A stretch of 64,000 bases of DNA from Candidatus Poribacteria bacterium (lineage in GTDB: Bacteria; Poribacteria; WGA-4E; WGA-3G), in contig OY282386.1 of NCBI GenBank assembly GCA_958295945.1, positions 868,001 through 932,000 on the forward strand, given 5' to 3'. Position 1 is the stretch's first letter, and every line of letters begins with the position of its first letter. A program made the position numbers and the translations under genes. The notes under the pieces were generated by a model, which was not told the DNA's origin, made no database searches, and saw only the letters and a list, made by a program, of their open reading frames with translations. Shown piece by piece: positions 17,050 to 26,244 of this stretch.

Positions 17050-17598
17050 TCATTTAACTGGTTGATATGCCGATAATTGACGATGAACTTCAGGTAGTGC
17101 ACCGTTTTTTAGCCAAGTAATTGGTTGTTCTTCTGTTGTCCGTTCAGGATTTACCCAGATGATGTTTCGGATTTCGCCGACTTGTTGTGAAACTTGTGCA
17201 TATAGCATACGAACGGTTTCATCAAGTGAAATGATTGTCTTGTCAGTTTCGAGTGCTGCTTCAATTAGATGTATATCTTTATGCATTGTATCAATATCAT
17301 TTTCATTATCTGTTGTGTTTGTAATCTTGTCTTTGATTCCTGTATTATTTGGCAGAATAATACGGTCTACCTTTTTACGTGCATCCATTGACAACCGCCA
17401 CCTTCTGGCAAAACGGGATTGATGTTGTTTCCATTCATCACTAATTTTATTGGTCATTACAAGTTTATGATTCTGTGATCTAACTACTATTAGGAAATCA
17501 CGACAATTAACAGCACGCGGGTGGGTTGCAGTTTCGCTGCCGGCGGCTTGGGCAACATCCGCGTCAATAACCAATTGTTTTGTATTGGTATATCTCAC
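17050..17598 (-). CDS. PIN-like nuclease, partner of AAA ATPase
   Basis: 182 aa. It looks like a PIN-type ribonuclease domain. The first strand ends LVIDADVAQAAG (D12, D14). A helix segment VMTNKISDEWKQHQSRFARR brings D54/E55. A DIHLIEAALETDKTIISLDE stretch carries D108, E113 and, at the end of its last strand, D126. These acidic positions match the metal site layout of PIN nucleases. The start is GTG with GGAGG 4 bases before it, inside the end of the ATPase gene (GTGA overlap of 4 bases), so translation is coupled and the pair should act together. A toxin-like effector controlled by the ATPase is the likely role; this is inference. Confidence 0.72.
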   Translation of the reverse strand: MRYTNTKQLVIDADVAQAAGSETATHPRAVNCRDFLIVVRSQNHKLVMTNKISDEWKQHQSRFARRWRLSMDARKKVDRIILPNNTGIKDKITNTTDNENDIDTMHKDIHLIEAALETDKTIISLDETVRMLYAQVSQQVGEIRNIIWVNPERTTEEQPITWLKNGALPEVHRQLSAYQPVK

Positions 17599-18899
17599 TC
17601 TACCTCCGATTGCCCAAATCTAAGTTTGTCTACGGCATCAAGATAACGACTCTCGGTTCTGAGATCCACATCATCAAAATCAACAGACCACTCACCGTAA
17701 GTACCGGCTTCGTCTAAGTCTACACTGTCAACTTGGGTAATTCCTTCTTCATTCCGTGAAAACCAGTGCAGCTTGACTAAATCTGGAGAAAGTTTGCCTT
17801 CTGCCACAAGCGTTTGGATTCCCAAAAGTAGCAGTGAACTGTGTGTTTCAACTACGACACGCACACCACGTCTCGCTGCATCTGCTAACACTTGTGCTAA
17901 CTTGACTTGCGCGTTAGGATGTAGATGAAGTTCCGGTTGTTCAATATAAACCAATTGTCCCGGTTTTGCAGCTATCAGTGCCACTACAATAGGTAGAACT
18001 TGTGAAATTCCAAATCCTACATCAACAATATTGACCATATCTGCATCACTCGTGTTGCGGTGAGTCAGACGACCAACCTGAATTTCAACTCCAATATCAC
18101 CGATCTTTTTTGCACTGACTTGTCCTGTCAATTCAAGAATGTAAAGTGAATCTAACAACGTTTTTAAGCGTTTATCTCCGGTTTCCTGCCATTCGTGGAT
18201 AATACTTGCAACATAGTGTTCAAACGTACCGTGATATCGTGGACCTGTACTACTTAGTTTGTATGCACGTTCAGGATTTCCACGTAATCCAAGTAGGTGA
18301 ATGGTATCGCTAATGAATTGACCAAAACCAGAAGTGACTTCATAGAATTTATTGCTATCAAGCGATCCAATATACAAGAAACAACGTGATCGCTTCACTA
18401 TATTATAACCATTAATAGACGAATCTTGATTGACTAATAACTTGATTTCATCAGGAGACATGTCTGGATACAAAGTAAAATTTTGAGGAAAAGGTTGTTG
18501 ATCAATCTCAAAATTAGTTTTCCTGCTCATTTCAACAATTTCAATCCCATTTTTCCGTTTTCTGAAGGTCGTTCCGATAGAGATAAACATTTCAGAAACA
18601 CAAGTCTCAACCTGAACCTGAAATTGATCTGTCTGTGTTTCATTTTTTCCTTTTGACAAAAATTGTTCTGCAAAAGTAAACCGGACGTTTGGTCCATCAA
18701 TCAACAAGGGGCCAGGATCATACGGTGCCTCCAATGTCTGTTTTAACATCAAAAGCGGCTGCATCATACTGGATTTGCCAGAGCTGTTCGCACCAGCAAG
18801 GATCGTTAGGGGGCGGATGTCAATTTGACATTCTTCCACAATTGATTTGAAACCTTTTACAGATATCTTGGTTATGCCATTATCTCTTTTATTCAACAT
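17595..18899 (-). CDS. AAA_15/OLD-like (SMC-type) ATPase
   Basis: A 434-aa ABC/SMC-type ATPase of the AAA_15-AAA_21 kind found in many phage-defence systems. The N-terminal ISVKGFKSIVEECQIDIRP strand leads to Walker A GANSSGKSS (37-45). The second half has the signature DVGFGISQVLPIVVALI, Walker B LVYIEQPELHLHP and the H-loop VVVETHSSLLL. No TOPRIM nuclease is fused, unlike OLD proteins; the effector appears instead to be the PIN-like protein encoded directly downstream with a 4-base overlap. AAGGAG lies 9 bases before the ATG. The logic (sensor ATPase plus nuclease) is like PARIS or Septu, but the partner type differs. Confidence 0.85.
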   Translation of the reverse strand: MLNKRDNGITKISVKGFKSIVEECQIDIRPLTILAGANSSGKSSMMQPLLMLKQTLEAPYDPGPLLIDGPNVRFTFAEQFLSKGKNETQTDQFQVQVETCVSEMFISIGTTFRKRKNGIEIVEMSRKTNFEIDQQPFPQNFTLYPDMSPDEIKLLVNQDSSINGYNIVKRSRCFLYIGSLDSNKFYEVTSGFGQFISDTIHLLGLRGNPERAYKLSSTGPRYHGTFEHYVASIIHEWQETGDKRLKTLLDSLYILELTGQVSAKKIGDIGVEIQVGRLTHRNTSDADMVNIVDVGFGISQVLPIVVALIAAKPGQLVYIEQPELHLHPNAQVKLAQVLADAARRGVRVVVETHSSLLLLGIQTLVAEGKLSPDLVKLHWFSRNEEGITQVDSVDLDEAGTYGEWSVDFDDVDLRTESRYLDAVDKLRFGQSEVE

Positions 18900-19144
18900 C
18901 CGGTCCTACTCCTTGTCAATCTTATAAGTAATAGCTGCTATGTGTTGCTGATCTTTCTTCATTTATCATTAATCTCTATTGCCTCTCTTGATGCAACTTC
19001 CTCAGAATGTGCACCTCAATTATAGAACATGTTGCACCGATCAGTCAAGTTTTTGTATATATGCCAAGAATGGAACAAGTCTTTGGAGATTTTAGGAATA
19101 GAAGGCGATTGATACGACTTGTGCAAGTTCAAATTATTTTTTCC

Positions 19145-19172
19145 TTGACTAATTTTGTAAATCTGTTATATT
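19145..19172 (+). promoter_or_regulatory. Promoter before the TPR lipoprotein gene
   Basis: TTGACT (19145-19150) and TATATT (19167-19172) are separated by 16 bases. Together they give a likely start near 19180 and a 5' leader of about 70 nt before the gene at 19252. The rest of the gap from 18900 is AT-rich with no recognised gene. Confidence 0.55.
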
Positions 19173-19251
19173 AACAGTATAAATCATTTCAGTAAGCACA
19201 CCATCATTACTGGCAGATTTTCATTATTATACCTGAGGAGGATCTACTAAG

Positions 19252-20661
19252 ATGACCCGTTTTTTACCCGGTTTCGTTCAAAAAACAGATCGGAACCACA
19301 TTATCATACTCTTACTTGGCATACTACTCTTACCGAATATCGGTTGTATAGGTGGCGTTAACCTCGTGCCATTGAGTGCGAAAATTCAGAATGCTGATAA
19401 TACCTTTGAACAAGCAGAAGCTGTTTCAACACGATCAGATGATGCAAGCAAGAAAGAAAAAGCAGTAGCGAAACAGAAAAAACTATACGATTCAGCATTA
19501 TCACACTATCTTGAAATAATTGCAAAAGATGCTAAAGGGAAATATGCACAACGCTCCCACTATCAAATAGCAAAAATATACAAGAAATATTATGAGTGGG
19601 ATAAGGCAAATGAGCACTATCAAGCAATCATCGATCTTGCACCGACTGGATATTATGCCAGTGAAGCAAAAACAGGAATAGCGAACATCCGTAAGAACCG
19701 TGCATTGATACAGACCGAATTGGCAAATTATCAGAATTATAAAGCTCTATACGATACCGATCCATCAGAGCAAAGAGAATCTTATGATATCGCTGCTGAT
19801 TCACTGTACAAAGTTGGTCAATCGTATGAAGCATTAGAAAACTATACAGAAGCAATTGTTACTTATGAGAGACTAGTTTCTGAGTTTCCAGACCACGAAA
19901 AAGCAGTACAAGCGCAATTACGAGTTGGGAATATCTATTTTTACGATTTATATGATTATACAAATTCTGGTGGATGGGGTGCATTTGTTGCTGTCGCACA
20001 AAAATTCCCTGATACATTTGAAGCACAAAAGGTAACTAAAGACCTAAACCAAACTGAAGCCTTATTGAAAGAAATCAAAAATCTTCAGGATGAAATTCAT
20101 CGGAACAAGAGTGTAAAGGCAAAGCAGTTTGAAGAAATGGGTAGATATGTGCTTCCCTCAGAGAAATACATTCAAGGTAAAGCTGATTTGATTGTTCAGA
20201 ATTACCAACAAATTGCACGAAATTGGGAGAAACTACGTAACTACCCGAATGCAATAGAGACAAATAAGGTGCTAATTGCTGATTTATCTCATAAGAAATT
20301 TGCTGTTGCTGATGCATTATATAAAGTCGGCACACTCTACCAACAAAACGGACAGTATGAACGTGCAATCCAAGCTTATGAAGATTTGCTTCAAAATGCA
20401 CCAGAATCAATTTGGCGGAATGAAGCCGCCTATCAACAAGCAATTTGCTACCGTGCTATTCGTGAATTCCGTTTAGCCTATAAAGGTTTTGAGACTTATA
20501 TGAGTCTTACAAAAGGAGAAACACCCCACCAACGTGAGGCACAACAGATTCTTCGGCAGTTTGAACTGGATCAAGATCAAGATGGCTTTAAGTTCTATGA
20601 AGAACAAGAGGAAGGTACTTCTGACCAAGATCCAAATTCATATCCGGGGGCAGACAATTAA
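19252..20661 (+). CDS. TPR-repeat lipoprotein
   Basis: 469 aa. A hydrophobic N-terminal segment (HIIILLLGILLLPNIGCIGG) ends in a lipobox-like PNIGC, so the protein should be lipidated and held at the periplasmic side of a membrane. The rest is built of TPR-type helical repeats: YAQRSHYQIAKIYKKYYEWD, LYKVGQSYEALENYTEAIVT, YKVGTLYQQNGQYERAIQAY and others. A C-terminal acidic tail (DQDQDGFKFYEEQ) has a calcium-loop-like D-x-D-x-D-G pattern. Such proteins scaffold envelope complexes (BamD/YbgF type), but no specific partner can be named. GAGGAGG lies about 10 bases before the ATG, and a promoter is visible upstream. Confidence 0.8.
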   Translation: MTRFLPGFVQKTDRNHIIILLLGILLLPNIGCIGGVNLVPLSAKIQNADNTFEQAEAVSTRSDDASKKEKAVAKQKKLYDSALSHYLEIIAKDAKGKYAQRSHYQIAKIYKKYYEWDKANEHYQAIIDLAPTGYYASEAKTGIANIRKNRALIQTELANYQNYKALYDTDPSEQRESYDIAADSLYKVGQSYEALENYTEAIVTYERLVSEFPDHEKAVQAQLRVGNIYFYDLYDYTNSGGWGAFVAVAQKFPDTFEAQKVTKDLNQTEALLKEIKNLQDEIHRNKSVKAKQFEEMGRYVLPSEKYIQGKADLIVQNYQQIARNWEKLRNYPNAIETNKVLIADLSHKKFAVADALYKVGTLYQQNGQYERAIQAYEDLLQNAPESIWRNEAAYQQAICYRAIREFRLAYKGFETYMSLTKGETPHQREAQQILRQFELDQDQDGFKFYEEQEEGTSDQDPNSYPGADN

Positions 20662-20760
20662 GGATTTGTTTAGCACAATGAAACTGGAATGTTAGTCAAA
20701 CAGTTTCTTGGATTGTGTATGGTATTGAATTTAAAGCAAACTTTGACAATAAAACAATAT

Positions 20761-21582
20761 CTATAGAAACAGTTTTACACGTTGATGGTCAGAGGTAGAT
20801 AGTTGTTTGTAAACTTCATGCCGAATTAACTCGGGTGTATATCTGCGAGAGAAGTGATTTAGAACGATATGTTCACTCTCAAATTGTTCTAAGAGTGCGG
20901 GAATCATTTCCAAATGTAAATGTTTTGTTTTCTTTGCTCGTTCACGGTGGTCTGGTGTAATAAAGGTACATTCGCATATTAGAAGCTGGCACCTTTTCAG
21001 CAATGGATGTGCATCAACAGAAATTCCACGAGTATCACCGAAATAGGTGACTAAAGGTAGTTGCACCTCGTTAGTTATTTCAACGCCTGCATGCTTGAGT
21101 GCCACAATTTCTCTATCAGACAAATTGTGGTATTCAGGCTTTAGTTTTTTACGAATCTCGCAAATTAGATAGGAAACAGATGGGACACTATGGTTACCGG
21201 GTAAGATATGAGCAACTAAATTCTTCCGAAATGTAATTGAACGCCCAACATCAACTGGTGTAAGATGATATCCCCAGTTTCTACCTCCATCCAACATGGA
21301 TATTTTGTTAAGAATATTATGCAATTGTTTTAATCCATTTGATGGTACGAAAATATTACCCGGCGGCATGTCAGCAAGCCAACGTTGACTGATATAGATC
21401 GGTAACCCAAAATAGTGGTCAAGATGAAAATGCGAAATAAATACATGGTTCGTCCCAATAAAACGCATCGGACATCTACCTAAATCAAATATTAAGTCTA
21501 ATTCTTTTATCCTTATATAAGTTGCAACAGCAGAACTGGATTTGCCTTCAAGCGTCCAATTACCACATTGTAACATAGTCAT
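20761..21582 (-). CDS. rnz: Ribonuclease Z-like metallo-beta-lactamase-fold nuclease
   Basis: 273 aa of the MBL fold with the tRNase Z zinc motif SHFHLDH (about 48-54), a second histidine in ILPGNHSVPSVSY, the aspartate in YFGDTRG and a late histidine in LNHFSRRY. The LKPEYHNLSDREIVALKHAG stretch closely follows the layout of short tRNase Z enzymes, which trim tRNA 3' ends in the cytoplasm. It is somewhat shorter than many bacterial RNase Z proteins (about 300 aa) and the flexible exosite arm seems reduced. It diverges from mtnP with only 49 bases between the starts, so both promoters share that space. A hairpin (GAAACTG 20680-20686 with CAGTTTC 20701-20707) lies just past its end. Confidence 0.85.
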   Translation of the reverse strand: MTMLQCGNWTLEGKSSSAVATYIRIKELDLIFDLGRCPMRFIGTNHVFISHFHLDHYFGLPIYISQRWLADMPPGNIFVPSNGLKQLHNILNKISMLDGGRNWGYHLTPVDVGRSITFRKNLVAHILPGNHSVPSVSYLICEIRKKLKPEYHNLSDREIVALKHAGVEITNEVQLPLVTYFGDTRGISVDAHPLLKRCQLLICECTFITPDHRERAKKTKHLHLEMIPALLEQFESEHIVLNHFSRRYTPELIRHEVYKQLSTSDHQRVKLFL

Positions 21583-21631
21583 AGTAAATCATTAATGCAA
21601 TAAAATTGCTTCCTTTGGAGTATAGTTATAA

Positions 21632-22495
21632 ATGCAGGTTAAAATAGGTATAATAGGTGGCAGCGGATTCTATCAAATTGAAGGTTTGTCGCAAATAGAA
21701 ACGATTGATATTGATACACCTTTTGGGAAACCGAGTGATACATTTATTTACGGAAAACTTGATGAACAAGCTGTGGTCTTTTTACCGAGACACGGAGTAG
21801 GTCATCCACTCCTTCCTTCAGATATTAATGTTCGCGCTAATATATATGCCCTAAAAACACTCGGTGTAGAATTTGTCATCTCTGTCAGTGCGGTTGGTAG
21901 TCTGAAACAGGAAATTGAACCCCGACATTTCGTCGTTCCAGATCAACTCTACGATCATACAAAAAACCGTATATCAACTTTTTTCGGAGATGGATTAGCT
22001 GCACATATTAGTATGGCACACCCGTTTTGTTCTCAACTTAGCACACTTCTATACAGTGCAGCAACAGAAGTTGGTGCAACTGTCCATAATGGTGGCACAT
22101 ACTTATGTATGGAAGGTCCCGGTTTTTCTACACAAGCAGAATCAAATGTCTACAGACAATTAGGTTTTGACATCATTGGAATGACAGCAGCTCCAGAGGC
22201 AAAACTTGCACGCGAAGCTGAAATGTGTTTCACAATCCTGGCATGTTCCACTGATTATGATTGTTGGCATCCTGAACATGATAACGTAACTACCGAGATG
22301 ATCCTTGACAACCTTCGAACCAATGTGGAAACATCCAAACAAATTGTGAAAAATCTGGTATCCAAAATCCCAATTGGACAAAGAAATTGCACTTGTGGAA
22401 ATGCCCTTCAATATGCAATCGCTACACAAACAGATAAAATACCAATTGCTAAACGACATCAGTTAAAACTATTGTTGGATAAGTACCTCGTGTAA
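21632..22495 (+). CDS. mtnP: S-methyl-5'-thioadenosine phosphorylase
   Basis: 287 aa, the usual length of MTA phosphorylases, which split methylthioadenosine with phosphate to adenine and 5-methylthioribose 1-phosphate in the methionine salvage pathway. Typical motifs are IGIIGGSGFYQIEGL, LPRHGVGHPLLPSDINVRAN, YLCMEGPGFSTQAES with the IGMTAAPEAKLAREAEM segment, and ACSTDYDCWH. These residues favour MTA over inosine or guanosine substrates. GGAG lies about 12 bases before the ATG. Its last 27 bases overlap the end of the converging aminotransferase gene. No other salvage genes are in the window. Confidence 0.93.
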   Translation: MQVKIGIIGGSGFYQIEGLSQIETIDIDTPFGKPSDTFIYGKLDEQAVVFLPRHGVGHPLLPSDINVRANIYALKTLGVEFVISVSAVGSLKQEIEPRHFVVPDQLYDHTKNRISTFFGDGLAAHISMAHPFCSQLSTLLYSAATEVGATVHNGGTYLCMEGPGFSTQAESNVYRQLGFDIIGMTAAPEAKLAREAEMCFTILACSTDYDCWHPEHDNVTTEMILDNLRTNVETSKQIVKNLVSKIPIGQRNCTCGNALQYAIATQTDKIPIAKRHQLKLLLDKYLV

Positions 22496-23815
22496 TGTAT
22501 TGTATATTTTGTCAGCCTCCGCTTCAGTGAGGATAAGTGGTGGTGCGATATAGATGATATTCTCCGGTTCGTCAAGCGCATGACCGATTTTGCCAACAAT
22601 AACGCCATTTTCTCTTAGTCGTGCTACAATGCTATTGGTTGCCTCTGTTTCAAGATGGGCACCGTTGTCTTTGACGAATTCCACAGCAAGCATCAAGCCT
22701 TTACCACGAACATCACCAACAATCTGCAAATCCTTTAATGTTGTTAGTTTCTCAAGAAGATAACCACCTACCTTCTCAGCATTTTCATAAAGTCGTTCAG
22801 ACTGCAAAATTTTCAAATTTGCAACACCTGCCGCACAAGCTACAGGGTGTCCACCATAGGTACAGACTTGTGAAAACTCACGATTATCATCTAGATCTCC
22901 AAGAAATGTGTTGAATACAGAAGTAGATGTAACACATGCACCAAGCGGAATATAACCACTTGTCAGTCCCTTCGCAAGCGTGATGATGTCAGGTTGTACT
23001 TCCCAATGCTCGCATGCAAACATTTTACCTGTTCGACCAAAACCCGTAATCACCTCATCGAGAATAAGTAACAAACCGTAATCGTCACAGATTTTTCTTA
23101 GTTTTGGAAAATAATCATCTGGTGGAACTATCACTCCGCCTCCACCGATAATGGGTTCAGCAATAACAGCAATAACTGTTTCGGGACCTTCTGACTGAAT
23201 AATACGTTCAAAATCATTGACACACGCTTCAACACACGATGGATAGTCTAATCCAAGCGGACATCTGAAACAGTATGGAGGCATTGCATGATGAAATCCT
23301 GGTGCTAACGGTTCAAACGCTTTTCGTCTGCGTGCTTGTCCTGTCGCCGACATTGCCCCATAGGTAAATCCGTGATAACCCCGGTATCTACTAATAATCT
23401 TGTATCTATTTTCATTGGGATATGTTTGTCTGCCATACTGACGTGCAATCTTTATAGCGGTTTCATTTGCTTCTGATCCACTGTTACAGAAGTAGACATG
23501 ATTCAAATCACCTGGAAGACAATTTGCTAACTGTTCTGCTAACTCAGTCGCGGGAACATTTATCTGTGAGTGTGGATAGTAAGACAGTTTTTGTATTTGA
23601 GCATAAACAGCATCAGCAATTTCTTGCCTTCCATATCCAACGTTCATATTCCACAAAGCAGAATATGCATCTAAATATTCCCTGCCTTCCGTATCAACAA
23701 GTGTGGTACCATGTGCTGATTTAAAAACTAACAGGTCCGTTTCGTCAAGACGTTGGTGCTGAAACAGTGGATGCCAAACATGGGATTTATCAATCTCTCT
23801 ATAATTTGTTTCCAT
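22469..23815 (-). CDS. Class III aminotransferase (omega-amino acid type)
   Basis: About 448 aa of PLP fold-type I, class III. Motifs: HVWHPLFQHQRLDE near the start, YFCNSGSEANETAIKIARQY for the cofactor phosphate, SRYRGYHGFTYGAMSATG, LLILDEVITGFGRTGKMF with the PLP aspartate, and the Schiff-base lysine in DIITLAKGLTSGYIPLGA. The pattern suits omega-amino acid:pyruvate or taurine-type transaminases. The start is taken at the ATG 23813-23815 (METNYREID), which has GGAG 9 bases ahead; the longer frame reads back into argS. It starts 23 bases after the argS stop, so the two form an operon. Confidence 0.9.
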   Translation of the reverse strand: METNYREIDKSHVWHPLFQHQRLDETDLLVFKSAHGTTLVDTEGREYLDAYSALWNMNVGYGRQEIADAVYAQIQKLSYYPHSQINVPATELAEQLANCLPGDLNHVYFCNSGSEANETAIKIARQYGRQTYPNENRYKIISRYRGYHGFTYGAMSATGQARRRKAFEPLAPGFHHAMPPYCFRCPLGLDYPSCVEACVNDFERIIQSEGPETVIAVIAEPIIGGGGVIVPPDDYFPKLRKICDDYGLLLILDEVITGFGRTGKMFACEHWEVQPDIITLAKGLTSGYIPLGACVTSTSVFNTFLGDLDDNREFSQVCTYGGHPVACAAGVANLKILQSERLYENAEKVGGYLLEKLTTLKDLQIVGDVRGKGLMLAVEFVKDNGAHLETEATNSIVARLRENGVIVGKIGHALDEPENIIYIAPPLILTEAEADKIYNTLHEVLIQQ

Positions 23816-23838
23816 GACTAATATTCTCCGTGATAATA

Positions 23839-25548
23839 CTACATAACTTCTGGGGCAGATATACTCAGTAATTTCAATCCATTTGCTAAAACAGTTTGTA
23901 CACAACGAACAAGGACAAGTCTTGCGTGTGAGCGTTTTAAATTGTCTGCCTCTAAAACTCTATGTTGGTTATAGTAGGGATGAAATAAACCTGCTAAGTC
24001 GTGTAGATAGTGTGGAATACGATGTGCTTCACGCTCCTCAGCACTGAAAAGAACAATAGATGGATAGTCTGCTAACTTCCGAATTATCTCATGTTCTGAG
24101 GGTTCAGAAAGCATCTCCAAGTCTATTTCTTCGATATGATTCAACTGCATTTCTTGTTCAGCTGCTTGTTGAAAAATACTACAACACCTTGCATGTGCAT
24201 ACTGAATATAGAATACAGGATTTTCATTCGCTTGTGTAACAGCTAATTCAAGATTGAAATCAAGATGTGTGTTGTTTGCACGCATAAGAAAAAAATAACG
24301 GGCAACATCAACTGCGAATTGTTCTCCAACAGCATCCGATAGTTCGTCAATCAAAGCGTCAAGTGTCAAAAATTGTCCTTGTCGTTTAGACATATCCTTA
24401 CGATTACCTTCAGAATCAACCAGATTCACCTGTTGGACAATTTCTGCCTCTAACCAATCATCTTCAAATCCGAGTGCTTTCACAAAGTTCTTTAGACGCA
24501 TTACATGTCCTTGATGGTCAGGACCCAGCAAATCTATAACTTTGTCAAATCCGCGTTCATATTTGTCACGATGATAAGCTGCATCTGGAACAAAATAGGT
24601 GTATTCACCGTTAGAACGGATCACAACACAATCTTTTTCGGCTCCAAAATCTGTCATTCGAAACCAAGTTGCCCCATCTGCTTCATATAAATAGTTCTTT
24701 TCACGAAAAGTGTGAATAATATCATCAGGTTTTCCGCTGTCACGTATGGCTCTTTCACTTGTCCACACATCAAAACTGACACCAAATCGTTCCAATGATG
24801 TTTTTTGCTGTTCAAGCAGATGTTTTATCCCCTTATCTCTGAAGAATTCAATCCGTTCTTTTGGATCAAGATCTCTATATTTATCACCTTCGTCAGCAAC
24901 GATAGATTCAGCAAACTCTCGTAAGTATTCTCCTTGATATCCTCCCTCAGGTATTTCCAAATTGGTTTCCCCTAATGCTTGTCGATAGCGGATATCAATA
25001 GATTCTCCAAGCCTTTCCACTTGTCCACCCGCATCGTTAACGTAATACTCTCGGATTGCGTCATAACCAACAGCATTTAATAAGTTGACAAGCGTATCAC
25101 CTACAGCCGCAGCACGACCACTGACAATGTTTAACGGACCTGTTGGATTTGCACTGACGAACTCAATCTGAATACGTTTCCCATTACCATTGTCAAGTCT
25201 ACCGAAATTTTCTTTTAATGATACTATCTCTTTGATTATATCAAACAACCATTCGTTTGATAGGTAGACATTAATAAAACCCGGTCCCGCAATCTCAATC
25301 TTGCGAATACTCGGGTGCTTATTTTGATTGACCTGCTTTACAATTGTATCCGCAATTGTCCGAGGTGCCATCTTTGCCTGTTTTGCCAGTCCTAAAGCAA
25401 TTGGGGTCGCAATATCCCCATGTTCAGGTGTTTTGGTTGGTGAAAATGGTATTTCAGGCACTTCAGATATAGGTAACTCTCCTATCTCAATTGCAGAACG
25501 AATTGCACTTTCCAATATGTTGTTAATATCTGATTTTATTTCATCCAT
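23839..25548 (-). CDS. argS: Arginine--tRNA ligase with altered HIGH motif
   Basis: A 569-aa class I tRNA synthetase that charges tRNA-Arg. Order of parts: N-terminal Add1-like domain (1-110), catalytic core with SANPTGPLNIVSGRAAAVGD (132-151), EYYVNDAGGQVERLGES, a KMSKR-equivalent DMSKRQGQF, and a C-terminal DALR anticodon domain starting near YAHARCCSIFQQ. The HIGH motif is normally H-x-G-H; here the two histidines are N140 and S143 (N-I-V-S), while the flanking residues are intact. The synthetase is otherwise complete, so it is probably active with a variant signature rather than degenerate. It is the first gene of an operon with the class III aminotransferase. Confidence 0.92.
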   Translation of the reverse strand: MDEIKSDINNILESAIRSAIEIGELPISEVPEIPFSPTKTPEHGDIATPIALGLAKQAKMAPRTIADTIVKQVNQNKHPSIRKIEIAGPGFINVYLSNEWLFDIIKEIVSLKENFGRLDNGNGKRIQIEFVSANPTGPLNIVSGRAAAVGDTLVNLLNAVGYDAIREYYVNDAGGQVERLGESIDIRYRQALGETNLEIPEGGYQGEYLREFAESIVADEGDKYRDLDPKERIEFFRDKGIKHLLEQQKTSLERFGVSFDVWTSERAIRDSGKPDDIIHTFREKNYLYEADGATWFRMTDFGAEKDCVVIRSNGEYTYFVPDAAYHRDKYERGFDKVIDLLGPDHQGHVMRLKNFVKALGFEDDWLEAEIVQQVNLVDSEGNRKDMSKRQGQFLTLDALIDELSDAVGEQFAVDVARYFFLMRANNTHLDFNLELAVTQANENPVFYIQYAHARCCSIFQQAAEQEMQLNHIEEIDLEMLSEPSEHEIIRKLADYPSIVLFSAEEREAHRIPHYLHDLAGLFHPYYNQHRVLEADNLKRSHARLVLVRCVQTVLANGLKLLSISAPEVM

Positions 25549-25827
25549 ATATAATTAATTTTCCATCATTTCCTTATATGTGCTGAATATTTCAATCAAC
25601 GAATTATAACACAATAGATGTGTCAAGTCAACTTTGATTAATTTCATAGAGTGTGTAAAGTTCTTGTCACCTTATGCTTCAATTTATTGTAAATCGTGAT
25701 TCTTTAAACCAGGAAGATTTGTCGAAATCTGAAATCCTAATTCAGACAAGAAATTCACAATTAAATCATAAAATCAAGGAATTCTTTATAATTCACAAAT
25801 AAAAATGAATTATATTACATTTCGGAA

Positions 25828-26181
25828 TTAGTCGTTTTGGACTTGAATAGAAATGTTTAAAAAAGTGTAATAAACCCTTGTCAGGTAGCAGTTGAGGAAT
25901 TCTTGGCGTGTTTGGTTGAAGAGCTGCAGCCATTTTTGTGGGAAATCTTTGTGTGTGATGTTATACTTCCTGAGTTGCTGATAGAGTTTCCCTTTGATAG
26001 CGCGTTTGTGTTTTTCAATTTCCTGATGATATTGCTCTAAGTTCTGATTCTGTTGCACGGGAGCGGGTTTGGGTATATCATCATGGAATTCTTCTTTGAA
26101 TGCGTCGACGATGGCTGAAATGGTCATGAATCTTGCGAAACATTTAACAGCGAATTCTTTATGTCTTTCTTCAAATATCAT
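25828..26181 (-). CDS. Unknown small protein, HTH-like N-terminus
   Basis: 117 aa from an ATG at 26179-26181 with GGAG about 11 bases upstream; the frame stays open to 26232 without a better site. The first 35 residues (EERHKEFAVKCFARFMTISA, IVDAFKEEFHDDIP) read like a small helix-turn-helix of the kind found in phage-related regulators. The rest is a charged helix (EQYHQEIEKHKRAIKGKLYQ) and a conserved-looking LRKYNITHKDFPQKWLQLFN stretch. I cannot name the family. It lies inside the inverted-repeat-bounded segment and just downstream of a GTAC-rich palindromic region it might bind. Confidence 0.55.
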   Translation of the reverse strand: MIFEERHKEFAVKCFARFMTISAIVDAFKEEFHDDIPKPAPVQQNQNLEQYHQEIEKHKRAIKGKLYQQLRKYNITHKDFPQKWLQLFNQTRQEFLNCYLTRVYYTFLNISIQVQND

Positions 26182-26196
26182 TGTAATTTTTCTCCA

Positions 26197-26242
26197 CAAC
26201 GACGTACAATTGACGTACACTAGTATGTACAACTGTACGTTG
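26197..26242. promoter_or_regulatory. Cluster of four GTAC-centred palindromic half sites
   Basis: Within 46 bases there are direct copies GACGTACA (26201-26208, 26212-26219), an inner near-palindrome GTACACTAGTATGTAC (26215-26230) and an outer dyad (CAAC...GTACA with TGTACGTTG 26234-26242). They lie immediately upstream of the small HTH-like gene starting at 26181. A GTACGTCA copy recurs at about 26317. The arrangement looks like an operator array for a dimeric regulator. Confidence 0.4.
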
Positions 26243-26244
26243 TT

